Source: Lewinellaceae bacterium
Lineage (GTDB): Bacteria > Bacteroidota > Bacteroidia > Chitinophagales > Saprospiraceae
Length of the DNA stretch: 64,000 bases
Reading direction: 5' to 3'
Assembly (NCBI GenBank): GCA_020636325.1
Contig: JACJYC010000017.1
Location: 1-64,000, forward strand
Part shown: piece after piece, positions 1-8,720 of the stretch
Numbering within the stretch: the first letter of the stretch is position 1
How the letters are laid out: each line of letters starts with the position of its first letter
Position numbers and translations under genes: made by a program
Notes under the pieces: generated by a model
What the model was told of the DNA's origin: nothing
What the model saw: only the letters and a program-made list of their open reading frames with translations
The model's database searches: none

Positions 1-100
1 TCTTTTGTGAATTTTTTCCCGCGCGAAAATATATCTTTGGTTTTTAGCTTTTTTTAAAAAGGGCCGGGCTTAACTTAATGGTGTTGATGCGATGTTATGG

Positions 101-925
101 TCATTTTTTTACTGTTATTCCTTTTTCAGGAAAGTCTGGATCAAATTCTACTTCTCTAAAAATGTTTTTATAGCAACTGTGGAACTGAATAATTTCTTTC
201 TTTTCAATTTCAAAGGAATTATTGATGTGAAAGTAACCTCTAAATGCTTCAACTCCAGATCCGCAGTAACCACTTCCTCCAGAAGCAGGGTTTGAATAGG
301 CATGGAAATCAATTATTGCATAAAATTCATTATTAATTTCTTTTGATGCTAATACCTTAATTTCCCAAAATTTATATCCATCAAATTCAGGTAGGTTAAT
401 TTTACCCATTTTCATTCCTCTTAACTCAACTCCAATATATACTTCAGAACCATAAGAAAAATCATGTTCAATTTCAATAGTCACAGGAAAACTTTGGTTC
501 GAATTGTTCATCTTCCATTCAAATTCCTCAATGGTGCAGCAATTGTTAGAGAAAAAGACTTCTGAGTAATTTTCTAGGCTACAAGTTTGTGAGTTTAATG
601 TATCGAGATAATCTTGAGGAACAAATAGTTTAATGAAATAATCAGTATTATCATATTTCATCGACCCTATAATTGGAAGCTTTTTTTTCTGACTTTCATA
701 ATAATACCATCCTTTTAGTTGCTTTGCTTTGAATCTATTATTATTTCCTTCACCACAAAATCCAGATTGAGTTAAATACATTTTAATTGGATATTTTTCA
801 TCGATTAAACCTTTAAAAATATAATACTCATGTTCAATAATCTCCGTAAATACTTCCCATTTTGTCTGACTTCTTCCAGACAATACAGAAATGACGATAA
901 TTAAAATTGTGATACAATATTTCAT
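101..925 (-). CDS. Secreted hypothetical protein, AT-rich
   Basis: A 274-residue protein with an N-terminal signal peptide (hydrophobic residues 4-15 ending near SGRSQ), so it is probably exported. I recognise no family. Several Cys residues, including a CC pair near residue 129, could form disulfides. The base composition is far more AT-rich than the genes beyond 2.5 kb, which points to recent acquisition. It lies between a 10-bp inverted repeat (GTTATGGTCA at 94-103, TGACCATAAC at 941-950); the first arm overlaps the TGA stop codon. A strong hairpin follows on the other side at 956-999. This resembles a promoterless cassette gene. The reading frame is convincing, the function unknown. Confidence 0.75.
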   Translation of the reverse strand: MKYCITILIIVISVLSGRSQTKWEVFTEIIEHEYYIFKGLIDEKYPIKMYLTQSGFCGEGNNNRFKAKQLKGWYYYESQKKKLPIIGSMKYDNTDYFIKLFVPQDYLDTLNSQTCSLENYSEVFFSNNCCTIEEFEWKMNNSNQSFPVTIEIEHDFSYGSEVYIGVELRGMKMGKINLPEFDGYKFWEIKVLASKEINNEFYAIIDFHAYSNPASGGSGYCGSGVEAFRGYFHINNSFEIEKKEIIQFHSCYKNIFREVEFDPDFPEKGITVKK

Positions 926-940
926 TTGATTTAACTTAAT

Positions 941-1012
941 TGACCATAACGGTCTGCATAGCCGCAGGCTGCCCGTTTAGGGCAGCTTGACGGCTATGCT
1001 TTGTTCTCAACA
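941..1012 (-). other. attC-like hairpin between two orphan genes
   Basis: An imperfect palindrome: GCATAGCCG (956-964) pairs with CGGCTATGC (991-999) and inside it GCTGCCC (968-974) pairs with GGGCAGC (980-986). It is bounded by TGACCATAAC (941-950) and TGTTCTCAAC (1002-1011). Read on the minus strand it begins with an AAC-containing box and ends CCGTTATGG, the arrangement of an integron attC site, but the boxes do not match the classical RYYYAAC/GTTRRRY consensus exactly. The hairpin is seen directly; the recombination-site role is inference. Confidence 0.5.
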
Positions 1013-1025
1013 GGCTTCATTTTTC

Positions 1026-2039
1026 TTATCCTTTTTCATTTATTCTTTTCCAATATCCCTCTATTTTATCATTGATATAGTTTTCTATTTCCTCAACTGT
1101 TTGCACCTTAAATACTTTTGAAGAATAAAACTCTTCAATTTTGCTGTCAATTAGGTCAAGATGTTCTTGCTCTGTTTTATCACCGAAAAAAGGAAATTTA
1201 CCCCTTTCTTTCGCCAAGTTTACAAATGCTTCTTTTTTATATTTTTTGATTGTTTTGAATAGCTCCTTATATGGGTCTAAGTCTACTTGATTTTCATGTT
1301 CCTTAGCTATTTGAATTGCGATTGGTGATGTCCTAAACTCTAAATCATACGGCTCGAAATTTCCACCTGTGTATCTGCTCAACCAATCTCTCTTCATGTA
1401 GCTCAATCCTTTATAATCGTAATCTTCCGCAAAAGTTCTAACAAAAAGGTTAATGGCTATTATTTTTCCTGAAACTGGGGATATTACATTATATACTAAA
1501 TTATCATTCGCACCATGAAAGAATCTGTCTTTTGCCGAAGGTTTATCACCACCGTATGACCAATAACGAAATATATCTTGTCCCATAGAAACATAATCAT
1601 CTACTTTAATGAAATCTGAATAACTACCTGCTGACTTTCCTGTGGTAAAATAATGAGGATGTTCCCATAAATCAGATAATGGTCGAATCAATAATACTTT
1701 ATTTGATAATTCTATATCTTTTTTTTCTTCGAATGCTTTCCCTTTAAACACTTGTGATTCGGAATTGAGGTTAGATTCAACGCCGTCATTGTCAATAATT
1801 TTCTGAATGGCTTCTCTTGCCCCAAAAACACCCAATATATTTTCCCATTCTTGTTTTTGCGAATACCTTGAAATTAGCAAATTACCGTATCCAAAAATAT
1901 TATCTTTTGTTATTTGAACAGATGCTGCTTTATCAAGCTCTATTGAGTTTATTACCTTAAATATCCCATTCACTACTTCTGCTTTTCCATTTTTCACTCT
2001 ATATGTAGTCAATGGTTGTGACCAATTTCGTTTTTTCAT
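1026..2039 (-). CDS. Hypothetical protein, AT-rich cassette-like gene
   Basis: A soluble protein of 337 residues starting at MKKRNWSQPL. The open frame continues upstream to 2171, but that extension crosses the hairpin zone and is compositionally unlike the rest, so the ATG at 2039 is preferred. There is no signal peptide or membrane segment. A stretch around VISPVSGKIIAI resembles the beta-hairpin of lipoyl/biotinyl-type domains, but the rest is unrecognised, so no function is proposed. The gene is flanked by an inverted 10-mer (TGTTCTCAAC at 1002-1011, GTTGAGAACA at 2056-2065), as its neighbour is by a different 10-mer. Confidence 0.75.
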   Translation of the reverse strand: MKKRNWSQPLTTYRVKNGKAEVVNGIFKVINSIELDKAASVQITKDNIFGYGNLLISRYSQKQEWENILGVFGAREAIQKIIDNDGVESNLNSESQVFKGKAFEEKKDIELSNKVLLIRPLSDLWEHPHYFTTGKSAGSYSDFIKVDDYVSMGQDIFRYWSYGGDKPSAKDRFFHGANDNLVYNVISPVSGKIIAINLFVRTFAEDYDYKGLSYMKRDWLSRYTGGNFEPYDLEFRTSPIAIQIAKEHENQVDLDPYKELFKTIKKYKKEAFVNLAKERGKFPFFGDKTEQEHLDLIDSKIEEFYSSKVFKVQTVEEIENYINDKIEGYWKRINEKG

Positions 2040-2150
2040 TTTTCTTTTTTTGCTTGTTGAGAACAGCCCGCCAAACGCACCACCGTTTATCCAAAACACG
2101 CATTGCACCTTTCGAATAAACCCTATTGCGTTAAAGCACCCAATAACCAC

Positions 2151-2193
2151 AACGCCCGCGCCTCCGGCCAAAATCCGGAAACGCGGGCGTTAA
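2151..2193 (-). other. Perfect GC-rich hairpin, attC-like
   Basis: AACGCCCGCG (2151-2160) is the exact complement of CGCGGGCGTT (2182-2191), with an inner TCCGG/CCGGA pairing (2163-2167 with 2175-2179) and a short AT loop. It lies just beyond the stop of a small open frame (2211) and upstream of the AT-rich gene at 1026-2039, the position of an attC site behind a cassette gene. Read on the minus strand it ends GCGTTGTGG, which resembles the CCGTTATGG end of the hairpin near 950. It could also act as a terminator, although no T-tract follows on the minus strand. Confidence 0.5.
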
Positions 2194-2210
2194 CATGAAT
2201 GATTACTTCG

Positions 2211-2384
2211 TCAGATAACATCAGGTCCAATTTTACGGGTACAAGATAAACCATTATCCGGTCCTTTCAAGGCGACCGGTGTAAATTTCTCGGCAACATG
2301 GCCGTTTTGTAATTGATCATACTCAACCGCAATAGGTCTTGCGCATTTGCCGGCCCCTTCCCTTTTAAATTTTAAATTCCGCAT
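2211..2384 (-). pseudogene. Possible 3' remnant of a gene
   Basis: A 57-codon open frame on the minus strand that reads like real protein from GKCARPIAVEYDQ onward and ends at the TGA at 2211-2213, 18 bases before the hairpin at 2151-2193. The only in-frame ATG (2384) lies in a low-complexity inverted repeat, so the original 5' part seems lost. I do not recognise the protein. Spurious translation is possible. Confidence 0.3.
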
Positions 2385-2450
2385 TTTACATTTTGCATTC
2401 CCAGCAATCCAAATGAAAAATGCAAAAGGGTTAATGCAAAATGTAAAAGT
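2362..2450. repeat. Inverted AT-rich repeat
   Basis: TTTTACATTTTGCATT (2384-2399) is exactly complementary to AATGCAAAATGTAAAA (2433-2448), and both arms sit among near-repeats of the same words. It separates the AT-rich left end from the GC-rich dioxygenase gene. It is one of several spacers here made of degenerate short words arranged as two opposed arms. Confidence 0.65.
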
Positions 2451-2586
2451 TTTCCGCAGTGATCAGCAAATGCGGCAGATACCCCGCCCCGCAAAAAATC
2501 CCGGCTCAAATGCAACCCTTCTCCCCTTCCAGTCACCTAATAAGACATATCCCGATCCCATATCATCATCTAACAAACAAAACCTG

Positions 2587-3288
2587 ATGGAACGAAAAGA
2601 TTTTCTGAAAAAAGGCATGACCGCGCTCGGCATCGCCTTCGTAGCGCCCCTCGTAACCGCCTGCAACAAGGACGAAGACATCACCACTTCCGGCGGCGGC
2701 GACGGCTCCTGCACCGCCACACCCAGCGAAACGGCGGGCCCCTTCCCCACCAAGTCGCCGGCCGGACTGGTCATGACGGATATCCGGTCCGACCGCACGG
2801 GTGTGACCATGACCGTCAAGCTCACGATCCAGGACCGCAACAACGGCTGCGAACCGCTGGAAGGCGCCATCGTCGATATCTGGCATTGCGACAAGGACGG
2901 CTACTACTCCGAATACGGCGGCACCGGCATGCAGTCGGCCAACTTCACCAGCGTCCACTTTCTGCGGGGCAGACAGGTGACGGACGCCAACGGTCAGGTC
3001 GGCTTCACCACCATCTTCCCGGGCTGGTACTCCGGCAGGGCGCCGCATATCCACGTTCATATCTACGACGCCTCCGGCAACTCCCTGCTGGTCACCCAGA
3101 TCGCCTTCCCGACCGACGTCTGCAATACCGTGTACACCACCGCCACCAACTACTATACCAAAGGCACACAGGATACCTCCAACGCCAAGGACAATATCTT
3201 CGCGGACTCCCTGTCGCTGGAAATGAGCGCCGTCTCGGGCAGCGTTGCCGCGGGATATGAACTGACGCATACGATTGTGGTGAGTTAA
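2587..3288 (+). CDS. Intradiol ring-cleavage dioxygenase-like lipoprotein
   Basis: A 233-residue protein starting at MERKDFLKKGM; the open frame runs back to 2347 but through repeat sequence. A lipoprotein signal ends at the Cys in LVTACNK. The body matches the intradiol dioxygenase family, non-haem Fe(III) enzymes that cleave catechols between the hydroxyls: TAGPFP near the start, IVDIWHCDKDGYYSEY carrying the first Tyr ligand, then PGWYSGRAPHIHVHIYD with the second Tyr and the two His ligands. All four metal ligands are therefore present. Catechol-pathway members are cytoplasmic; this one is predicted to be a cell-envelope lipoprotein, a form common in Bacteroidota whose substrate is usually unknown. 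No aromatic-degradation genes are adjacent. Confidence 0.85.
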   Translation: MERKDFLKKGMTALGIAFVAPLVTACNKDEDITTSGGGDGSCTATPSETAGPFPTKSPAGLVMTDIRSDRTGVTMTVKLTIQDRNNGCEPLEGAIVDIWHCDKDGYYSEYGGTGMQSANFTSVHFLRGRQVTDANGQVGFTTIFPGWYSGRAPHIHVHIYDASGNSLLVTQIAFPTDVCNTVYTTATNYYTKGTQDTSNAKDNIFADSLSLEMSAVSGSVAAGYELTHTIVVS

Positions 3289-3296
3289 TTGATTCG

Positions 3297-3412
3297 CCAC
3301 GCCTCGGCGTGGTCGATTCCTCGATTCCTCGATTGTTCGATTCCTCGATTGATTCGATTCCTCGATTCCTCGATTCCTCAGTTCCTCAATAAATGACTGT
3401 TCGATTGCTCGA
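3297..3412. repeat. GC hairpin plus GATTCCTC-type tandem words
   Basis: CCACGCC (3297-3303) pairs with GGCGTGG (3306-3312). It is followed by about 100 bases of 8- and 9-mers such as GATTCCTC, GATTGTTC and GATTGATTC. The same words recur at 49.2 kb and in the large array at 62.4-63.9 kb. Confidence 0.7.
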
Positions 3413-3475
3413 TTACGGTAACCAACCGACGGACGCAAAAAATCCGATCATTCGGAAAATCCAAAAATCAACCAA

Positions 3476-4186
3476 ATGTCTGTCCAGCAAATACAGGGCG
3501 CTATCCTCCTGGCCGACAACCGGGGCCTCACCCAAACAGATGAATACCGGAGCTGTCAGTTCTTCCGGCCTGCCGACCTTAGGCTCCAGGCCGGGGCATT
3601 GGTCAAATTTGATGAAGATACGCTGGCCGGAGGAGCAAGCCTGGCCATGGAGGCAGCCGCGGATTGCGATACGCTCCTGATCCCGCTGGTGGGCGGCGTG
3701 CATTTTGAAACGGATCAACATTCCCATTATATTGAGGCGGGGTCTTCCCTTTTGTACCGGGCCGCAGAAAACGCAGCTTTCACCGTATCCAATCCCTTTC
3801 AACAGGCATTGGTCAACTTTCTGCACATCCGGATAAAGGGAGGCCCTGCACCGTTTCCAGCCGGCGAGGTGTCGGTCAGCCGCTTCGATCTGGAAGGCGC
3901 GCCCAACCTGCTGATCGATCCGTTTTCCGGTGTCCCGAATCCAGGTCATTGGACCGCCCGGATCGGCAAATTCAAGGGGCGGGAAGAAGCATTCTACCGG
4001 CTAAATCGCCCGGATTCCGGCATATTCACCTTTGTCGTCGACGGCGCCTTCGAAGTGCAGAACCGCCTCTTGCACCCCAGGGACGGCCTCCTCCTCCGGC
4101 AACTGGACGAGCTCGAACTGGAGGCACTCTCCGACCAGGCCGTGATCCTGATCCTGGAGATCCCGCACGAAAACCAGTTCCATTAA
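3476..4186 (+). CDS. Pirin/quercetinase-like bicupin
   Basis: A cytosolic protein of 236 residues with the two-cupin layout of the YhhW/pirin family. The N-terminal half carries LIPLVGGVHFET followed by HSHYIEAG, and the C-terminal half ends in a quercetin 2,3-dioxygenase-type C-terminal cupin (GIFTFVVDGAFEVQNRLLHP through GLLLRQLDELELEALS). Family members bind one metal in the N-terminal cupin and can have quercetinase activity or act as regulators. Here the usual His-rich metal motif is weak, so catalysis is doubtful. It is codirectional with the intradiol dioxygenase upstream, but a repeat spacer separates them. Confidence 0.7.
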   Translation: MSVQQIQGAILLADNRGLTQTDEYRSCQFFRPADLRLQAGALVKFDEDTLAGGASLAMEAAADCDTLLIPLVGGVHFETDQHSHYIEAGSSLLYRAAENAAFTVSNPFQQALVNFLHIRIKGGPAPFPAGEVSVSRFDLEGAPNLLIDPFSGVPNPGHWTARIGKFKGREEAFYRLNRPDSGIFTFVVDGAFEVQNRLLHPRDGLLLRQLDELELEALSDQAVILILEIPHENQFH

Positions 4187-4196
4187 CTTGCAATAC

Positions 4197-4505
4197 CAGG
4201 TATCCGCCCCCCCTCTCACCCCCTCACCCTCTCTCACCTCCCATCCGCCGAAGCCTCCTGCCTCCGGACAACTAAGTCGCCTACGGCAGCCGGAGCAGGC
4301 GAAGGCGGACTCTCACCCCCTCTCACCCTCTCACCCTCTCTCACCCTCTCACCCTCTCTCCTCCGGACAACTAAGTCGCCTATGGCAGACGGAGCAGGCG
4401 AAGGCGGACTCTCACCCCCTCTCTCACCTCTCACCCTCTCACCCCTCTCACCCTCTCACCCTCTCCCCTCTCACCCTCTCACCCTCTCACCCCCCCCCCT
4501 CCCCC
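4197..4505. repeat. TCACCCTC-type microsatellite with two 54-bp inserts
   Basis: About 300 bases of degenerate TCACCCTC/TCTCACCC words. Two copies of a roughly 54-bp GC-rich element (4261-4314 and 4361-4414, 100 bp apart) are embedded; each starts CTCCGGACAACTAAGTCGCC and ends AGGCGAAGGCGGACTC. No credible gene is present. Related words occur at 7.73-7.80 kb and, as the complement, at 25.5-25.9 kb. Confidence 0.8.
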
Positions 4506-4566
4506 TCACAAAATAAAAAAAATAAATGCAACCCCGGGACTCCCGGACACAGGACCCGAATTTGTC

Positions 4567-4574
4567 TATATTTG
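4567..4574 (+). promoter_or_regulatory. -7 promoter element TATATTTG
   Basis: Matches the Bacteroidota -7 consensus TAnnTTTG and ends five bases before the ATG at 4580. No clear -33 TTTG lies 19-21 bases upstream. If it is used, the transcript would be leaderless or nearly so. Confidence 0.4.
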
Positions 4575-4579
4575 CGTAC

Positions 4580-5110
4580 ATGACGCGACTGTATGCGATA
4601 GTCTTGTTGTCCATTTTCGCGCTGGATGTTACAGCCGTCTTCTTCGTTTTCAAAGTTCAGCAGTTCCAGATCAGGAAAGAAGTCAAGCGGCAGATCAAAA
4701 GGGGCGTTCCGGAGGAAGAGCTGTTCAAAATAACGGTCACTTCCGAAAACCGTCATTTGCTGAACTGGCGCAAGGACCACGAATTCCAGCTCGACGGACA
4801 ACTGTTTGACGTGGTGCGCAGCGAACAGCCGGACGAGGACACGACCCGCTATTTCTGCATTTCCGACCGGCAGGAAACGGTCTTATTTGCCAACCTGGAC
4901 GAGCTGCTCCGGAAAAACAACGATCCGCTGAAACGCACGGGAAAAACCCTTCAAATTTTCCTGAAACTGTTCTCGAATTTCTATTTCCAGCCGTTTAAAG
5001 GCGGCGAGGCCTGTTTCGATGTAAGCCCCCGGCCCAAACCCTGGAAATTTTCCACTCCATATTCCGCTCCCTTTATCAACATCCTTTCTCCGCCGCCCAA
5101 AGCAGTTTAG
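4580..5110 (+). CDS. Small membrane-anchored hypothetical protein
   Basis: A protein of 176 residues. The start at MTRLYAIVLL is preferred over the longer frame from 4526 because it begins directly with the membrane segment (residues 4-24). After that single helix comes a basic, mostly soluble domain with FFVFKVQQFQIRKEVKRQIK, a DFDVV-like strand region (LDGQLFDVVRSE) and a Pro-rich tail. It resembles a small-protein type often encoded just before TonB receptors in Bacteroidota, and here the receptor starts 145 bases downstream. The function is unknown; a link to iron or haem uptake rests only on position. Confidence 0.6.
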   Translation: MTRLYAIVLLSIFALDVTAVFFVFKVQQFQIRKEVKRQIKRGVPEEELFKITVTSENRHLLNWRKDHEFQLDGQLFDVVRSEQPDEDTTRYFCISDRQETVLFANLDELLRKNNDPLKRTGKTLQIFLKLFSNFYFQPFKGGEACFDVSPRPKPWKFSTPYSAPFINILSPPPKAV

Positions 5111-5255
5111 CGCTTTTCATTCTCTGTTCCATTTATTTGCCAATTCAGACGATCTCCGTTTTCCGGTTGCCGAACGGTGATCTGCACCCTCATACGCAGC
5201 GGTGCGGTTTGCCGGATAATATCCGGAACGGATGCGTTTGCCAATCATTACACTC

Positions 5256-7658
5256 ATGTTGAAAAAGATCATACTGCTTTCATTAGGCGTCCTTTGCGCC
5301 TGGTCAACTTTTGCGCAAAACGGCCGCATTTCAGGCAAAGTATTCGACGCCATTACCAATACGCCGCTTTCCGGCGCCAATATCCAGATTGAAGGCGCAG
5401 GCGGCGCCACATCCGATAAGGACGGCCTTTTCTCACTGGACTGCCGCGGTCAGGCCGAGATCTCGGTTTCCTATATCGGCTATGAATCCCTGATGCAAAA
5501 AGTAGCCTGCGGGACCGAGGTCAATATCGGGTTGACCCCGTCGGCTACCAACCTGAGCCTGGTTGAGATCACCGCAACCTCCAACCAGAACAAGTCGCTG
5601 CTGGATCAGCCCGCTTCCATCGTCAAACTGAAAGAAACGGAATTGAAACGCGGCGCCGGCCTGTACCTCGACGATGCCATCAACGCCAATGTACCCGGTG
5701 TATTCATGCAGCGGCGGACCAATTCAGCCGGCCAGCAGTTCAATATCCGGGGTTACGGCAACGGCTTGCGGGGCACCAACGGCATCAACAGCAACTTCGA
5801 CGGCCAGGGCTCCAAGGTCTACCTGAACGGCATAGCCGTCACAGACGCCGAAGGGATCACCATGTTGGACGATATCGACTTCGCCTCCATCGACAACGTG
5901 GAAGTCAGCAAAGGCCCGTCCGGCACCCTGTACGGGCTGGCCATCGCCGGCGTGGTCAACCTGGAAACCGGAAAGGCGCCCGCGGGGCAAACTTCCATCG
6001 GGCAGGACGTCATGGCCGGCAGCTACGGCCTGCTGCGCACCACCACCCGCATTGGGATCGGCGGCAACAACAGCTCCCTGATGGTCAATTACGGCCACCA
6101 GGAATTCGACGGCTATATGGTCCATACCGCCGCGCACAAGGACTTTGTCAATGTCATGGGCGACGTCCAGGTGGACGACAAACAAAGCCTTAGCCTTTAC
6201 CTGGGTTACAGCGACAGCTACGACGAACGCAACGGCGAACTGACCATCCAGCAATACGCCGACCTCGATTATTCCGGCAACCCCGCCTATATCAAGAACA
6301 ACGCCCATTCAGCAGCCAAATCCTACCGGGCAGGACTGGCCTACCGCTACCAGATCGGAAAGGGCGTTTCGAATCGCACGTCCTTTTTCGGCTCCTCCCA
6401 GGATCTCGACAACAGTTCCGCCGGCGGCTGGACGGATAAAAGCCCGCTTACCTACGGATTGAGGTCCACTTTCGACTTCCGGTTCAACCTCTCGGACGAC
6501 ATCAGGCTTTCCGGTCTGGCCGGCCTTGAACTGGAAAAAACGAACACCCTCACCAACGGTTACCGCATGATCGCCGACAGCACCAACCTGTCGGGTTACA
6601 ATATCGTCGGGCCGATCCGGAGCATACAGGCCACCACCAGCGGCACCTCGTCGTGGTTCACGCAATGGACCCTCGGCTTGCCGGCCGGCTTCAGCCTGAC
6701 CGCCGGCCTGGGCATCAGCAATATGAGCCTGAGCCTGGAGGACCGCCTGTGGTCCGCAACCAACAACCACCCGTCGAATGACATTCCGCAGGTGTATGAA
6801 GCCGATTACAAGAACATCGTTTCCCCGATGGTGGCCCTCAACAAGAAGCTGGGCGAGTCCGTTTCCGTCTATGCCGCCTATACCACCGGTTCCAAAGCGC
6901 CGGTAAGTTCCTATTTCTACATCCCCACCACCGGGGAGGTGAATACGGGGCTGAAACCGGAAAAAGGCTCCCAGATCGAACTGGGCGCCAAGGGCAGCGT
7001 ACTGGACAACCGCCTGTTCTATACCCTGGCCCTCTTCAACGCCAAATTCTCGGATAAGATGACCGCGGTGTCGGTGCAGAATCCGGAAAATACGGCCACC
7101 TTGTATTCCTATATCGTCAACGGCGGCAGCCTCAACAACAAGGGCCTGGAATTCCTGGTGAAATACGAGCTGGTAAAATCAGCCGACGGCTTCCTGACCT
7201 CCTTCCGGCCCTTTGCCAACATCACCTATTCCAACTTCAAATACGAGGACTTCACCTATCAGAAGATCGGTAAGGACGCCAGCAACCACGATATTCCGGT
7301 GACGGAAGACTACAGCGGGAACGACGTGGCCGGGGTGCCGCCCCTGGTCTGGAACCTGGGTGTGGACGCCGATACCAAAGCCGGTCTGTACGGCAACCTC
7401 AACTACAATTACCGCGACGCCATGTATTTCACTTCCGACGGCAAGAACCAGACTTCCAGTTTCGGCATTTTGAACGCCAAGGTCGGTTTCCGGAAGACCT
7501 TCAGCCATTTCGGATTGGACCTGTACGCCGGGGCAAACAACCTCACGGGGCAGCAATATTACTACATGGTGTTCCTAAACCAGTTGCCGGACGCCTATCT
7601 TGCAGCACCCAATGAAGCCAATTTCTTCGGCGGAGTGAACCTGAAATATGTTTTTTAA
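5256..7658 (+). CDS. TonB-dependent outer-membrane receptor, probable haem/siderophore
   Basis: An 800-residue protein starting at MLKKIILLSLGVLCA; cleavage is likely after STFAQ. After the signal come a CarboxypepD_reg-like domain (about residues 22-100, GRISGKVFDAITNTPLSGAN), a TonB plug domain (about 115-230, with GNGLRGTNGIN and VEVSKGPSGTLYG) and a 22-strand barrel region ending in the C-terminal aromatic FGGVNLKYVF needed for BAM-mediated insertion. It imports a chelated metal using energy from TonB. The substrate is inferred from the HmuT/U/V-like genes directly downstream; the sequence alone does not separate haem from siderophores. Confidence 0.88.
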   Translation: MLKKIILLSLGVLCAWSTFAQNGRISGKVFDAITNTPLSGANIQIEGAGGATSDKDGLFSLDCRGQAEISVSYIGYESLMQKVACGTEVNIGLTPSATNLSLVEITATSNQNKSLLDQPASIVKLKETELKRGAGLYLDDAINANVPGVFMQRRTNSAGQQFNIRGYGNGLRGTNGINSNFDGQGSKVYLNGIAVTDAEGITMLDDIDFASIDNVEVSKGPSGTLYGLAIAGVVNLETGKAPAGQTSIGQDVMAGSYGLLRTTTRIGIGGNNSSLMVNYGHQEFDGYMVHTAAHKDFVNVMGDVQVDDKQSLSLYLGYSDSYDERNGELTIQQYADLDYSGNPAYIKNNAHSAAKSYRAGLAYRYQIGKGVSNRTSFFGSSQDLDNSSAGGWTDKSPLTYGLRSTFDFRFNLSDDIRLSGLAGLELEKTNTLTNGYRMIADSTNLSGYNIVGPIRSIQATTSGTSSWFTQWTLGLPAGFSLTAGLGISNMSLSLEDRLWSATNNHPSNDIPQVYEADYKNIVSPMVALNKKLGESVSVYAAYTTGSKAPVSSYFYIPTTGEVNTGLKPEKGSQIELGAKGSVLDNRLFYTLALFNAKFSDKMTAVSVQNPENTATLYSYIVNGGSLNNKGLEFLVKYELVKSADGFLTSFRPFANITYSNFKYEDFTYQKIGKDASNHDIPVTEDYSGNDVAGVPPLVWNLGVDADTKAGLYGNLNYNYRDAMYFTSDGKNQTSSFGILNAKVGFRKTFSHFGLDLYAGANNLTGQQYYYMVFLNQLPDAYLAAPNEANFFGGVNLKYVF

Positions 7659-7732
7659 ATAAAGCCTGAGGATGGCGCGATTATGCAACTCTCCGGAATA
7701 AAATGAGCAGAGGAGGATACCATGAGAAAAGT

Positions 7733-7830
7733 CGGGAGGGTGAAAAGCATTGCATTTCACCCTCTCACACCCTCACACACTCCCTCTCTGACCTGTGTCC
7801 GCCGGGGAGGCATTCGCGCCATCTTCTTCA
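7733..7830. repeat. CACCCTC-type low-complexity spacer
   Basis: Short degenerate words (CACCCTCTCACA, ACCCTCACACACTC) between the receptor and the binding protein. An open frame runs through this spacer from 7722, but the real lipoprotein start is at 7845. Confidence 0.5.
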
Positions 7831-7844
7831 ACCACCAACCATTC

Positions 7845-8720
7845 ATGAAAAAAATCAACTGGCTCCTGCTGTTTGCCGGCATATCCCTCGCGGCCTGCGG
7901 GCGGTTTGCCAATGAAGACGCCAAACAGGACCATCAGGAACGCATCGTCTGCATCGCCAAGCAGTACAGCGAGATCATCTACGCCCTGGGCGCCGAACAG
8001 GACCTTGTCGGGGTGGACGTATCCAGCACTTATCCGCCGGAGATCAAGAGCCTGCCGACGGTCGGGTACCACCGGGCCCTGAGCGCGGAAGGCATCCTGG
8101 CTACCCGGCCCACGCTGATCCTGCACGACAACAACATCGGCCCGGAGCATGTGATCAAACAATTGCAGGACCTCCGGATCCCCATGAAGGACTTCATCAA
8201 AGCGGAAGACCTGGACAGTACCAGGCTGCTGATCCGGGAAATGGGCGCTTATTTCCATAAGGAACCGCAGGCGGATTCTCTTTGCAACAAACTCGACCGG
8301 GACATGGCCGATGCATTGGAAAAAGCCAGACAATACCCGGACACCGTCAAGGTGCTGGTGATCCATTTCGGACAGGCCTCCAACGTATTCCTGGTCATGA
8401 CAGCCCACAGCACCGCCGCCAAAATGATCGGCTGGGCCGGCGGAAAAATGGCGGTCCAGGGCGACCGCGGCATGCGTCAATTGTCCGCCGAGGTGGTCGC
8501 CGCCTCCGACCCGGATGTGATCCTGCTGACGGATTTCGGCTACGACCGGCTCGGGACACCGGAAAAGATCAAGGAACTGCCGGGCGTAGCGGGTACGACG
8601 GCCGCCAAAAACAACCGCATTTACCGCATAGAGGAGCATGACCTGGTGTATCTCGGACCCAGAACGGGCGAGAATGTCCTGATGCTGCAAAAGCTCATTC
8701 ACGGAGATGCAGTCCAATAA
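7845..8720 (+). CDS. hmuT: HmuT-like haem/iron-complex binding lipoprotein
   Basis: A protein of 291 residues whose lipoprotein signal MKKINWLLLFAGISLAAC ends at the lipobox Cys. The body is a class III periplasmic binding protein (BtuF/FhuD fold): ERIVCIAKQYSEIIYALG, LVGVDVSSTYPPEI and VGYHRALSAEGILATRPTLIL. The GYHRALSAEGIL stretch is characteristic of the HmuT haemin-binding branch. It should hand ligand to the FecCD-type permease encoded next, whose start codon (8707) overlaps the end of this gene by 14 bases, so the two are translationally coupled. The symbol is assigned by family resemblance; a siderophore ligand remains possible. Confidence 0.82.
   Translation: MKKINWLLLFAGISLAACGRFANEDAKQDHQERIVCIAKQYSEIIYALGAEQDLVGVDVSSTYPPEIKSLPTVGYHRALSAEGILATRPTLILHDNNIGPEHVIKQLQDLRIPMKDFIKAEDLDSTRLLIREMGAYFHKEPQADSLCNKLDRDMADALEKARQYPDTVKVLVIHFGQASNVFLVMTAHSTAAKMIGWAGGKMAVQGDRGMRQLSAEVVAASDPDVILLTDFGYDRLGTPEKIKELPGVAGTTAAKNNRIYRIEEHDLVYLGPRTGENVLMLQKLIHGDAVQ

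Noticed and set aside
2347..2586. N-terminal extension of the dioxygenase
   Set aside because: The 80 extra codons cross an inverted repeat, and the lipoprotein signal begins at the internal Met at 2587.
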